Source of the DNA: Agrococcus beijingensis
GTDB taxonomy: Bacteria > Actinomycetota > Actinomycetes > Actinomycetales > Microbacteriaceae
Direction of reading: 5' to 3'
Length of the DNA: 21,118 bases
Assembly: GCF_030758955.1 (NCBI RefSeq)
Contig: NZ_CP132360.1
Span: 2,018,693 to 2,039,810 of the forward strand
The notes beneath the pieces were generated by a model. The model was not told the origin of the DNA, made no database searches, and saw only the letters and a list, made by a program, of their open reading frames with translations. The translations under genes and the position numbers were made by a program. This document shows positions 10,295 to 17,221 of this stretch, in pieces; the first letter of the stretch is position 1; each line of letters starts with the position of its first letter.

Positions 10295-10777
10295 ATGACC
10301 GACGCGCAGAACCCGCTCCAGACCCGCACGCAGCCCACGCCGCCGTCGACGACGATCGCGGAGTTCGACACCTACGAGGAGGCCCAGGCCCTCGTCGACC
10401 GGCTGAGCGACGCGAAGTTCGCCGTCCAGCACGTGCGCATCATCGGCACGGGCCTGACCACGGTCGAGCAGGTGGTGGGCCGCATGACCTACGGCAGGGC
10501 GGCGCTCTCCGGCGCGCTCGGCGGCGCTTGGTTCGGCCTGTTCATCGGGCTGCTGTTCGGCCTGATCCTGGCCGACAGCTGGTCGTGGGTGCTGTGGGCC
10601 GTGCTGATGGGCGCCGCGTTCGGCATCGTCGCGGGCGTCGTGCAGCACGCCTTCACCGGCGGCAAGCGCGACTTCGCGAGCGTCAAGGGCCTGCAGGCGG
10701 CCCGCTACGGCGTGCAGGTCACGAACGAGCACGCCGCAGAGGCCGTGCGCCTCATGGGGCAGGCGCCGCGGGCGTAG
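10295..10777 (+). CDS. GsP17M-domain stress protein with two membrane helices
   Basis: A 160-residue membrane protein. The first half resembles the general-stress-protein 17M (YflT-like) domain: an aspartate-rich strand, an EEAQALVDRLSDAKF helix and a VRIIGTGL strand. Two hydrophobic helices follow (about 70-92 and 95-115), both glycine-rich and separated by a short loop; the C-terminal part returns to a soluble fold (YGVQVTNEHAAEAVRL). The ATG has a good ribosome site (GAGGAGG, 7 nt upstream). The family is associated with general stress in Firmicutes and is common but uncharacterised in actinomycetes. The last 26 bp overlap the end of the convergent MFS gene. Confidence 0.82.
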   Translation: MTDAQNPLQTRTQPTPPSTTIAEFDTYEEAQALVDRLSDAKFAVQHVRIIGTGLTTVEQVVGRMTYGRAALSGALGGAWFGLFIGLLFGLILADSWSWVLWAVLMGAAFGIVAGVVQHAFTGGKRDFASVKGLQAARYGVQVTNEHAAEAVRLMGQAPRA

Positions 10778-12311
10778 CCGCCTCGAGCGGCTCGTCGGCG
10801 ACCGCCGGAGCGGCGGCGCGGTCGCCCTGCTCGACGTGATGGTGCTCCGGCTCGTCGGGCACGTCGTCGGCGGGCTTCCGCAGCCACAGCGTGGCGATCA
10901 CGCCGAGCACCCAGAGCGCGGCGGCGCCCATGAACGCGAGCCGTGCGCCCTCGAGCAGCGCGTCGCCGCGCGCCATCCCCTCGGCGACGAGCTGGGCCTG
11001 CCGGGTCGCCATGATCGTCACGAACGCCGCGGTGCCGGCGGCGCCGCCGACCTGCTGCACCGTGCTCAGGATCGCCGAGCCGTGCCCGTAGAGGTGCTTC
11101 GGCAGCGCGCCGAGCGAGACGGTGAACAGCGGCGGGAACGTGAAGGCGAAGCCGAGGCTCAGCACCATCTGCATGATGAGCACCATCCACCACGGGGTGG
11201 TCGGGCTGAGCTGGGTGTAGAGCACGAGGGCGCCGAGCACCACGAGCCCGCCGGGGATGACGAGCGGCCGCGGCCCGAAGCGGTCGTAGAGGTTGCCGAC
11301 GACCGGGCCGAGCAGGCCCGTCAGCATCGCACCGGGCAGGGTGATGAGCCCCACCTGCAGCGGCTCCAGCCCCATCGAGTCCTGCAGGATCAGCGGCAGC
11401 ATGATCAGCGTGCCGAACATCGCGGCCATCGCGATCGTCATGACCACGATCGCGTTCGTGAACAGCGGGTGCCGGAACGTGCGCAGGTCGAGCAGCGCGT
11501 CGTCGCTGCGCTGCAGCCGGATCTGGCGCAGCACGAACAGCACGAGCGAGACGACGCCCACGCCGAGCGCGGTGGGCAGCTGCCATGCTGGCACGCCCTG
11601 GGCGCCGAGGAGCGACAGGCCGTAGACGAGCCCGCCGAAGCCGAGCGCCGCGAGCGGGATCGACAGGATGTCGAGGCGGGGCGTCTCGCGGGTGTCGGTG
11701 CTGCGCAGCGTGCGCCAGCCGATGATCAGCATCGTGAGCGCCAGCGGCGCGACGCCGAGGAAGATCCAGCGCCAGGAGGCGACCTGCAGGATCGCGCCCG
11801 ACACGGTCGGGCCGAGCGCGGGCGCGACGGACATGACGAGCGAGATGGTGCCCATGAAGGCGCCGCGTCGCGCCGGTGGCACGAGCTGCATGACGGTCGT
11901 CATGAGCAGCGGGAAGACGACGGCGGTGCCGCTGGCCTGCACGATGCGGCCGAGCAGCAGCAGCGGGAACGACGGCGCGATGCCGGCGATGAGCGTGCCG
12001 ACGACGAACGCGGCCATCGCCGCGACGTAGAGGCGTCGGGTGCTGAAGCGCGCCATCAGCCAGCCGGTGGTGGGGATGACGACGGCCATCGTGAGCATGA
12101 AGGCGGTGGTGAGCCACTGCGCCGAGCGCTCGTCGATGCCGAGCTGGGGGTCCTCCACGAGGGTCGAGATGGCGACGTTCATGGCCGTCTCGTTGAGGAT
12201 CACGACGAACGCCGACACCAGCAGGGTGGCGATGATGATCGCGCCGCCGGCGGGCAGGCGATCGGATGCGGTGCGCCCGTTCGGGCGGGCGGTCTGGGTG
12301 TGAGGCGGCAT
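10752..12311 (-). CDS. DHA2-type (EmrB/QacA) MFS drug exporter
   Basis: A proton-driven multidrug exporter of the inner membrane, 519 residues from ATG 12311. About 14 hydrophobic segments, a motif-D1-like LNETAMNVA in helix 1, a motif-A-like loop GWLMARFSTRRLY, motif B LLGRIVQASGTA and the antiporter motif C VMSVAPALGPTVSG place it in the DHA2 family. The cytoplasmic tail (last ~40 residues) is acidic and histidine-bearing. ATG 12311 has GGAAG just upstream; a TTG at 12338 in the same frame is a weaker alternative. It lies downstream of the VOC gene in the same direction across 94 bp containing a hairpin and a small palindrome, so it may have its own promoter. Likely part of the TetR-governed detoxification group; substrate unknown. 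Confidence 0.9.
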   Translation of the reverse strand: MPPHTQTARPNGRTASDRLPAGGAIIIATLLVSAFVVILNETAMNVAISTLVEDPQLGIDERSAQWLTTAFMLTMAVVIPTTGWLMARFSTRRLYVAAMAAFVVGTLIAGIAPSFPLLLLGRIVQASGTAVVFPLLMTTVMQLVPPARRGAFMGTISLVMSVAPALGPTVSGAILQVASWRWIFLGVAPLALTMLIIGWRTLRSTDTRETPRLDILSIPLAALGFGGLVYGLSLLGAQGVPAWQLPTALGVGVVSLVLFVLRQIRLQRSDDALLDLRTFRHPLFTNAIVVMTIAMAAMFGTLIMLPLILQDSMGLEPLQVGLITLPGAMLTGLLGPVVGNLYDRFGPRPLVIPGGLVVLGALVLYTQLSPTTPWWMVLIMQMVLSLGFAFTFPPLFTVSLGALPKHLYGHGSAILSTVQQVGGAAGTAAFVTIMATRQAQLVAEGMARGDALLEGARLAFMGAAALWVLGVIATLWLRKPADDVPDEPEHHHVEQGDRAAAPAVADEPLEAATPAAPAP

Positions 12312-12330
12312 GGCTTCCGTAGCGTCGGTG

Positions 12331-12342
12331 TGCGTCAACGCA
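12331..12342. promoter_or_regulatory. Operator-like palindrome upstream of the MFS gene
   Basis: TGCGT-CA-ACGCA, a perfect 5-bp inverted repeat with a 2-bp centre, 20 nt before ATG 12311. The neighbouring TTGACG (12333-12338, minus strand) could be a -35, but no matching -10 is convincing. Its sequence differs from the TetR palindrome at 12847. Confidence 0.25.
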
Positions 12343-12353
12343 ACGCGAACCCA

Positions 12354-12370
12354 GCGGGGGTATTCCCCGC
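12354..12370 (-). terminator. Hairpin between the VOC and MFS genes
   Basis: GCGGGG (12354-12359) and CCCCGC (12365-12370) with a 5-nt loop, about 36 nt beyond the VOC gene stop. A GC-rich stem without a U-tail; it could terminate or attenuate read-through into the MFS gene. Confidence 0.35.
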
Positions 12371-12405
12371 CGGGCTCGCGGCGCTGCGTGTCGTGAGGCG
12401 GCAGG

Positions 12406-12813
12406 TCAGCCCTGCGGGGCCTCCATGAAGAAGAAGTCGAGGATGTGGCCGTCGGGATCGGTGAGCTGGCCGCCGTACATGCCGAACTCGTTCGCCTCGA
12501 CGGGCTTGGAGATCGTACCGCCCGCGGCGGCCCCGGCCGCGCCGAAGGCGTCGACCTCGTCGCGGCTGCCGAGCAGCACGGGCAGCAGGCTCTCGAGCGC
12601 GCCCCGCTCGGCGCGCGACTGGCCCTCGACCAGGAACTCGTCGAAGCGGTCGTGCTCGAGCAGCATGATCGCCGCCTGGTCGCTGACGACCACGCAGCTG
12701 GTGGTCTCGTCGCTGAACATGGGGTTCTTGGTGAAGCCGAGGGCCTCGTAGTAGGCGGTCGCGACCTTGATGTCGGCGACGGCGTAGTTGGGGAAGACCA
12801 TCTGCACTGCCAT
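12406..12813 (-). CDS. VOC-superfamily protein (glyoxalase/bleomycin-resistance fold)
   Basis: A 135-residue protein with the two beta-alpha-beta-beta-beta modules of the vicinal oxygen chelate superfamily: an N-terminal strand, then YYEALGFTKNPMFSDE, then LLEHDRF, and a C-terminal module ending LTDPDGHILDFFFM, where the last strand's histidine and acidic residues match the usual metal-site region. Members include glyoxalases, antibiotic-binding proteins and isomerases, so the exact reaction cannot be assigned. The GAGGAG ribosome site supports the start. The gene is divergent from tetR, and its promoter carries the shared palindrome, which points to a TetR-controlled detoxification role. Confidence 0.85.
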   Translation of the reverse strand: MAVQMVFPNYAVADIKVATAYYEALGFTKNPMFSDETTSCVVVSDQAAIMLLEHDRFDEFLVEGQSRAERGALESLLPVLLGSRDEVDAFGAAGAAAGGTISKPVEANEFGMYGGQLTDPDGHILDFFFMEAPQG

Positions 12814-12846
12814 GGCGGCTCCTCGCGCGGTGGGACGGACAGCGGG

Positions 12847-12863
12847 TGTGAACGGCGTTCACA
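12847..12863. promoter_or_regulatory. TetR operator candidate
   Basis: TGTGAACG-G-CGTTCACA, a perfect 8-bp inverted repeat with a single central base, in the 81-bp space between the divergent VOC and tetR genes. It covers the -10 and start of the leftward promoter and the -35 of the rightward one. Size and position are typical of an autoregulating TetR-family operator. Confidence 0.75.
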
Positions 12864-12886
12864 TTAGTGCCGCCTCCCGGTAGCGT
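12858..12886 (+). promoter_or_regulatory. Promoter of tetR
   Basis: Read rightward: -35 TTCACA (12858-12863, 5 of 6 matches to TTGACA), a 17-nt spacer, and -10 TAGCGT (12881-12886). The -10 ends 8 nt before the tetR ATG, so the transcript would be leaderless or nearly so. The -35 is within the palindrome. Confidence 0.45.
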
Positions 12887-12889
12887 CAA
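12861..12889 (-). promoter_or_regulatory. Promoter of the VOC gene
   Basis: Read leftward: -35 TTGACG (12884-12889), a 17-nt spacer, and -10 TAATGT (12861-12866). The predicted start near 12854 falls in the centre of the palindrome, so TetR binding would block it. Confidence 0.5.
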
Positions 12890-12894
12890 GGGCG

Positions 12895-13551
12895 ATGGCA
12901 CGACCCGGGTACTTCCACGGCGACCTGCGGCGAGCGCTGCTCGACGCGGGTCTCACCGCCGCGCGCGCGGGCGGCCCCGAGGCGGTGAGCCTGCGCGAGC
13001 TCGCGCGCGAGATCGGGGTGGCGCCCTCGGCGGTCTACCGCCACTTCGACAGCCTCGACCGGCTGCTCTCGGCGCTCTCGCTGCGCGCGCTGTCGATGGT
13101 GGCGGATGCGATGGAGGACGAGATCGCGCGGGTGCCGGCGGACGACGCCTCGCCCGCCGGCACCGTCGCGTGGGCGGAGGGCGCGATCGGCGCGGTGGGC
13201 CTCGGCTACGTGCGCTGGGCCTGGGCGGAGCCGGGCCTCTTCCGGCTCGCGTTCCGGGTGCACCGCGACCTCGACGCGGCGCACCACGAGGACGCCCGCG
13301 GCGCGTGCGGCCGCACGCCCTACGAGCAGCTCGAGCGGGCGCTCGACGCGCTCGAGCGGGTGGGCGAGCTCTCGCCCGCCGGCCGGCCGGGTGCCGAGGC
13401 GCTCGCCTGGTCGGCGGTGCACGGCTTCGCGAGCCTCACGGTCGACGGGCCCCTGCGCTCGCTCGATGGGGCCACGCGCGAGCGACTAGCCTGGAGGATC
13501 GTGGAGATGGTGCGACTGGGGCTGGCAGCGGCTGCACCAGACCGCCCGTGA
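12895..13551 (+). CDS. TetR/AcrR-family transcriptional regulator
   Basis: A 218-residue repressor-type regulator. The N-terminal helix-turn-helix lies at about 31-52 (VSLRELAREIGVAPSAVYRHF), the standard TetR DNA-binding element; the ligand domain has a WAEPGLFRLAF segment like the WHG-type C-terminal domain found in many actinobacterial members. It starts at ATG 12895 right after a -10-like TAGCGT. Its stop overlaps the GTG of the FUSC-type gene (GTGA), so both are made from one message. The perfect palindrome just upstream is the likely binding site for autoregulation and for control of the divergent VOC gene. The ligand is unknown, perhaps a substrate of the neighbouring exporters. Confidence 0.92.
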   Translation: MARPGYFHGDLRRALLDAGLTAARAGGPEAVSLRELAREIGVAPSAVYRHFDSLDRLLSALSLRALSMVADAMEDEIARVPADDASPAGTVAWAEGAIGAVGLGYVRWAWAEPGLFRLAFRVHRDLDAAHHEDARGACGRTPYEQLERALDALERVGELSPAGRPGAEALAWSAVHGFASLTVDGPLRSLDGATRERLAWRIVEMVRLGLAAAAPDRP

Positions 13552-14588
13552 GCGGCCAGCCGTTCCGCGAGGCGCTGCTGGCCTTCGGGCCGCACAACGG
13601 CGCCCACCGCGTGGCCGTCCGCGCCACCGTCAGCACCGTGGCGCCGCTGCTGGTGCTCCTCGCGATCGGCCACAGCGAGCTGTCGGCGTTCGCCGCCTTC
13701 GGCGCGTTCACGTCGCTCTACGGGCGCAACCGGGTGCACCTGCCGCGGCTGGTCATGCAGCTCACCGCCGCCGGCGTGCTCGTCGCCGGCGTCGGCCTCG
13801 GCTCGCTCATCGCGACCCTGCCGGAGCCGACCTGGCCCATGATCCTCGGCGGCGCCGCCTTCGTCTGCCTCGTGTCGATCGTCTCCGACGCCGAGGACTG
13901 GCACCCGCCGGGCGTGCTCTTCGCCCTCTTCGCCTTCAGCGGCTCGGCGTCGATCCCCGACACGACGCTGGTCGACGCCGGCGTCGCGACGCTGGTCGCA
14001 GGCTGCGCCGCGACCTTCTCGGTGCTCGTGGGCGCGACCGGCACCGCGCTCCGGGCGGCCCGCCGCCTGCCTCCGCTGGAGTCGCTGCCCGTGGCGCGCG
14101 ATTACCGCCTGCGGCCCGGGCGGCGGGTGCAGCTGCGGCGCGTCGCGCGCTACGCGATCAGCGTGCTCCTCGCCGGCGCCCTCGCCACGGCGCTCGACAT
14201 CGGGCACCCCTACTGGGCGATGGTGTCGGCGGTCGTGCCGCACGCCTCCGGATCCTTCCCCGCCGGGCTCGCCCGAGGCATCCACCGCATCATCGGCACC
14301 ACGCTCGGCGTGCTGCTCGCGGCAGGCGTGCTGCTGCTGCGCCCGAACGACCTGGTGCTCGTGCTGCTCATCGCGGCCGCGGCGTTCGGCACCGAGCTGC
14401 TGGTCGGCCGCAACTACGGCATCGCGATGATCTTCGTCACGCCGCTCGCGCTGCTGGCGGTGCACCTCGCGACGCCGACGCCCGTCGAGGTGCTGCTCGT
14501 CGACCGGCTGGTCGAGTCGATCATCGGCACGCTGGTCGGCATCGCCGTCGGCCTGGCGACCGCCCGCTGGTGGCATCGAGTGACCTGA
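13548..14588 (+). CDS. FUSC-type integral membrane protein (putative exporter)
   Basis: A 346-residue membrane protein from GTG 13548, which overlaps the tetR stop by 4 bp. Two hydrophobic blocks (about 25-165 and 200-340) of several helices each are separated by a basic cytoplasmic loop with many arginines. This repeated arrangement, with the HPYWAMVSAVVP segment near the start of the second block and an RIIGTTLGVLLAAGV motif after it, is typical of fusaric-acid-resistance (FUSC) and aromatic-acid-exporter-like proteins. A frame open further upstream is a shadow of tetR. Coupling to tetR suggests it exports the regulator's ligand (inference). Confidence 0.85.
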   Translation: MSGQPFREALLAFGPHNGAHRVAVRATVSTVAPLLVLLAIGHSELSAFAAFGAFTSLYGRNRVHLPRLVMQLTAAGVLVAGVGLGSLIATLPEPTWPMILGGAAFVCLVSIVSDAEDWHPPGVLFALFAFSGSASIPDTTLVDAGVATLVAGCAATFSVLVGATGTALRAARRLPPLESLPVARDYRLRPGRRVQLRRVARYAISVLLAGALATALDIGHPYWAMVSAVVPHASGSFPAGLARGIHRIIGTTLGVLLAAGVLLLRPNDLVLVLLIAAAAFGTELLVGRNYGIAMIFVTPLALLAVHLATPTPVEVLLVDRLVESIIGTLVGIAVGLATARWWHRVT

Positions 14589-14629
14589 GCGTCCGCCGCC
14601 GCGTCGCGCCCCTGTGCTATCAAGAGGAC

Positions 14630-15250
14630 ATGCCCCTCATCTCGGCTCGCGACCGCGATCCGGACGACCCGTTCTTCACCCGCGTCGTCACCGTGCCGAA
14701 CGCGATCACGCTGGCGCGGCTGCTGCTGCTCGTGCCGGTGTGCTGGCTCATCATCGTCGGCGCCGAGGGCTCCTGGTGGCCGGTGATCCTGCTGGCGCTG
14801 TGGGCGTCGACCGACTGGATCGACGGGGTGCTCGCGCGGGCGCTCGACCAGACCTCGCGCGTCGGCGAGGTGATGGACCCGATCGCCGACCGAGTCGGCA
14901 TCATCGGCGTGACGCTGGCGCTGGCGATCGGCGGGGCGCTCGACTGGTGGATCCTGGCGGTGATCCTCGCCGTCGACATCATCTCGGTGGTCTTCGCCGG
15001 CAGCGCCGCGCACAGCGGCAGCATCCACGTCTCGTGGCTCGGCAAGTGGCGCACCGCGGTGCTGCTCACGGCGATCGTGGTCGTGCTGCTGGGGCACACC
15101 GTGCTGCCGTGGGCGACACCGGTCGGCATCGTGCTGATGCTCATCGGGCTCTGTCTGCACGTCATCGCCGGGGTCGACTATCTGCTGCAGGCGCGTCGCC
15201 TGCGAGGGGTGCAGACTGGTGGCCACCACAAGCCTGAGGAGGCGCGATGA
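14630..15250 (+). CDS. CDP-alcohol phosphatidyltransferase (PgsA-like)
   Basis: A 206-residue membrane enzyme that transfers a phosphatidyl group from CDP-diacylglycerol to an alcohol. The complete signature D62-x2-D65-G66-x2-A69-R70-x8-G79-x3-D83-x3-D87 is present, so all metal and CDP ligands are intact. About six hydrophobic segments fit the family. Sequence alone does not fix the alcohol (glycerol-3-phosphate, inositol phosphate or another); the VPNAITLARLLL start is PgsA-like. ATG 14630 is chosen for AGAGGA just upstream; TATCAA (14618-14623) 6 nt before the ATG, preceded by TGC, could alternatively be an extended -10. It begins 41 nt after the FUSC-type gene and overlaps the Asp-rich gene by 4 bp (ATGA). 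Confidence 0.88.
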   Translation: MPLISARDRDPDDPFFTRVVTVPNAITLARLLLLVPVCWLIIVGAEGSWWPVILLALWASTDWIDGVLARALDQTSRVGEVMDPIADRVGIIGVTLALAIGGALDWWILAVILAVDIISVVFAGSAAHSGSIHVSWLGKWRTAVLLTAIVVVLLGHTVLPWATPVGIVLMLIGLCLHVIAGVDYLLQARRLRGVQTGGHHKPEEAR

Positions 15251-15702
15251 CGGATTGGCTCGAGGACCGCGAGCGGCTCGCGGCGCACGTCGAGGATCTG
15301 CTGGCCGGCTGGCACGAGTCGGTCGAGCGCGTGGCCGGCGAGGGCGACGAGCCCGACACGATCGTCGCGCGTGACGGCGACAAGGTGGCGGCGATCCTGC
15401 CCCTCGACGAGGAGAGCGTCGAGGCGATGGTCGACGCCGAGGCCGAGGGCGAGCTGGCGCAGTGGCTGCGCGACGAGCTCGCCGAGGACGCCGACCGCGA
15501 TGACGACGACCTCGACGATGCCCCGGACGACGACCTCGAGGCGGCGGCGGATGCGTGGCTCGGCTCCGGTCCGGACGACGACGACGACGACGAGGAGGGC
15601 ACCGTCACCACCACCACCGTCGTCGTCGACGACGACGATGACGACGACCTCGACTGGGACGACCCGGAGGCCGACGCGCTGATCGACGAGCTGCCCGCCT
15701 GA
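15247..15702 (+). CDS. Extremely Asp-rich acidic protein
   Basis: A 151-residue protein that I do not recognise. The first ~75 residues look like a small folded helical/strand domain (a DRERLAAHVEDLLAGW helix, then DTIVARDGDKVAAILPLD). The rest is very acidic, with runs of four to seven aspartates (around 88-92, 109-115, 128-134), interrupted by TTTTVVV, and is probably disordered. No signal peptide or membrane helix is seen. The ATG overlaps the stop of the phosphatidyltransferase gene (ATGA), implying coupled translation. Possible roles (cation binding, a partner of the membrane enzyme) are inference only. The Asp runs are encoded by GAC/GAT repeats prone to slippage. Confidence 0.75.
   Translation: MTDWLEDRERLAAHVEDLLAGWHESVERVAGEGDEPDTIVARDGDKVAAILPLDEESVEAMVDAEAEGELAQWLRDELAEDADRDDDDLDDAPDDDLEAAADAWLGSGPDDDDDDEEGTVTTTTVVVDDDDDDDLDWDDPEADALIDELPA
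15618..15637. repeat. 20-bp perfect palindrome of GTC/GAC triplets
   Basis: Inside the Asp-rich gene a (CGT)3-C arm (15618-15627) is followed by its exact reverse complement (15628-15637), encoding Val-Val-Val then Asp residues. It can form a cruciform or hairpin, and is probably a by-product of triplet repeats on both sides. Confidence 0.6.
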
Positions 15703-15717
15703 ACCCGCGCTGATCGA

Positions 15718-15739
15718 AGATTCCGCCGTTCGGGAATCT
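15718..15739. promoter_or_regulatory. Inverted repeat upstream of the DsbA-like gene
   Basis: AGATTCC (15718-15724) and GGAATCT (15733-15739), perfect 7-bp arms with an 8-nt spacer, between the Asp-rich gene and the oxidoreductase gene. A TAGCGG at 15742-15747 just after it could be a -10. It could be an operator or a short terminator; the low G+C arms favour an operator. Confidence 0.4.
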
Positions 15740-15767
15740 GATAGCGGTGGGCCGCGTTGCCCCCAGC

Positions 15768-16427
15768 ATGCAGATCGACATCTGGTCAGACGTGGCTTGC
15801 CCGTGGTGCTTCATCGGCAAGCGCCGATTCGAGAAGGCGCTCGCCGCCTGGGAGCACAGGGACGAGGTCGAGGTGACCTATCACTCGTTCCAGCTCGACC
15901 CGACGCTGCCCGCGCAGTACGAGGGGACCGAGCACGAGTACCTCTCCCGCAACAAGGGCTTGCCCATGGAGCAGGTGCAGCAGATGCTGCAGCACGTCAC
16001 CCAGCAGGCCGCCGGCGAGGGCCTCGCCTACGACTTCGACAGCCTCAAGATCGCCAACAGCCTGCCCGCCCACCAGCTGCTCCACCTGGCGAAGGCGCAC
16101 GGCGTCGCCGCGGCGGTGAAGGAGGGCCTGCTCTCGGCCCACTTCGAGCAGGGCATCAGCATCGGCGAGACCGAGGCGCTCGTCGCGATCGGCGTCGCCG
16201 CCGGGCTCGACGAGCAGGAGACCCGCGACGCGCTGGCCGACGAGCGCTACCTGCCCGCCGTGCACGCCGACATCGCGCAGGCGCGCGAGCTGGGCGTGAG
16301 CGGCGTGCCCTTCTACGTCTTCGACATGCGGCTCGGCCTCTCCGGGGCGCAGCCCGCCGAGGTCTTCGCGCAGGCGCTCGAGCAGGCGCGCTCGATGGCC
16401 CTCGAGGACGCCACGGCCGAGCACTGA
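15768..16427 (+). CDS. DsbA-family FrnE-like dithiol oxidoreductase
   Basis: A 219-residue thioredoxin-fold protein of the DsbA/FrnE type. The redox motif C11-P-W-C14 follows a SDVA strand, then a YHSFQLDP segment, and the cis-proline loop SGVPFYVF is at about 180-187. There is no signal peptide, so it is cytoplasmic, as usual for FrnE-like proteins, which handle disulfides or oxidative stress. ATG 15768 is chosen because MQIDIWSD is the family's usual start; a GTG at 15747 would add seven residues. A 7-bp inverted repeat lies just upstream. It converges on the methyltransferase gene across a strong hairpin. Confidence 0.9.
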   Translation: MQIDIWSDVACPWCFIGKRRFEKALAAWEHRDEVEVTYHSFQLDPTLPAQYEGTEHEYLSRNKGLPMEQVQQMLQHVTQQAAGEGLAYDFDSLKIANSLPAHQLLHLAKAHGVAAAVKEGLLSAHFEQGISIGETEALVAIGVAAGLDEQETRDALADERYLPAVHADIAQARELGVSGVPFYVFDMRLGLSGAQPAEVFAQALEQARSMALEDATAEH

Positions 16428-16436
16428 CGCCTGCTT

Positions 16437-16466
16437 CGCGGCGCCCCGCTCAGGCGGGGCGCCGCG
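16437..16466. terminator. Bidirectional terminator, 13-bp perfect stem
   Basis: CGCGGCGCCCCGC (16437-16449), loop TCAG, and the exact complement (16454-16466). It starts 10 nt after the oxidoreductase stop and contains the TGA of the leftward methyltransferase gene in its loop. Very stable, no U-tract; it would serve both convergent transcripts. Confidence 0.75.
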
Positions 16467-17196
16467 CCAGGTAGACCCACTCGCGGCCCGGGCGGTCGGG
16501 GGCGTCGCGCACATCGACCAGCCGCAGCCCCGCGCGGGCGATCGACGACTCGACCGCCTCGCGCGACCGGAACCGCAGCGTCGACGTCGAATCGATGCGC
16601 GTGCCGTCGCGGTGGAAGACCGTCGGCGACTCGAAGGTCACCAGCTCGCCGTCGACCGCGGTGACCTCGAGCCACTCCTCGACCGCCCCCTCGTGCGGCA
16701 CGTCGACGACGTGGCGAGTCGCCTCCGGCGTCCATTCGAGCCAGGCTCGCCGCTCGGGCCGGCGCGACTCGAACACCAGCGTCCCGCCCGGCCGCAGCGC
16801 CTGCCGCGCGGCGACCAGCGTCGCGTGCCAGCCGAGGTCGTCGATGAAGACCTGGGCCACGTTGGCGGTCATGGTGACCACGTCGACGCCGGCGGCGGCG
16901 CGCTCCGGCCGGGCCGACGCATCCGCCACCCCCACCACCCAGCGCACGGCCTCGGCGCCCGGCTTCGCCCGCGCGACCGCGACCGATGCCGCGGCAGGGT
17001 CGACCGCGGTGACGTCGAGCCCGCGGGCCGCGAGCATCAGCGCGAAGGTGCCGGTGCCGCACCCGATGTCGAGCACCGAGCGGGCGCCGAGCTCGTCGAC
17101 GACGATCTGCTCGTAGACCGCGAGGTCGCTGCGATCGGGGTCGAGCCAGTCGTAGACGCCCGCGAGGCGCGGGTCGCCGAAGATCGCGTCGACCAC
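16450..17196 (-). CDS. Class I SAM-dependent methyltransferase
   Basis: A methyltransferase of about 248 residues with the Rossmann-like SAM fold. Motif I VLDIGCGTG is followed by an acidic residue after the second strand (TAVDP) and a ALRPGGTLVFESR segment; the small-molecule type (UbiE/Methyltransf_11/25-like) is likely, but the acceptor is unknown. The start is uncertain: GTG 17196 gives an MVDAIFGDPRL beginning that resembles relatives and lies 25 nt after the helicase stop; the frame is open further upstream but overlaps helicase coding sequence. Probably co-transcribed with the helicase. The stop codon lies in the loop of the terminator hairpin. Confidence 0.85.
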   Translation of the reverse strand: MVDAIFGDPRLAGVYDWLDPDRSDLAVYEQIVVDELGARSVLDIGCGTGTFALMLAARGLDVTAVDPAAASVAVARAKPGAEAVRWVVGVADASARPERAAAGVDVVTMTANVAQVFIDDLGWHATLVAARQALRPGGTLVFESRRPERRAWLEWTPEATRHVVDVPHEGAVEEWLEVTAVDGELVTFESPTVFHRDGTRIDSTSTLRFRSREAVESSIARAGLRLVDVRDAPDRPGREWVYLARRPA

Positions 17197-17221
17197 GACC
17201 GCGGCAGCCTCGCCCGACCCG

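Noticed and set aside
10836..12428. A 530-codon plus-strand frame opposite the MFS exporter
   Set aside because: Its Arg/Asp/His/Glu-rich composition has no recognisable domain, and the opposite strand encodes a clear 14-helix transporter.
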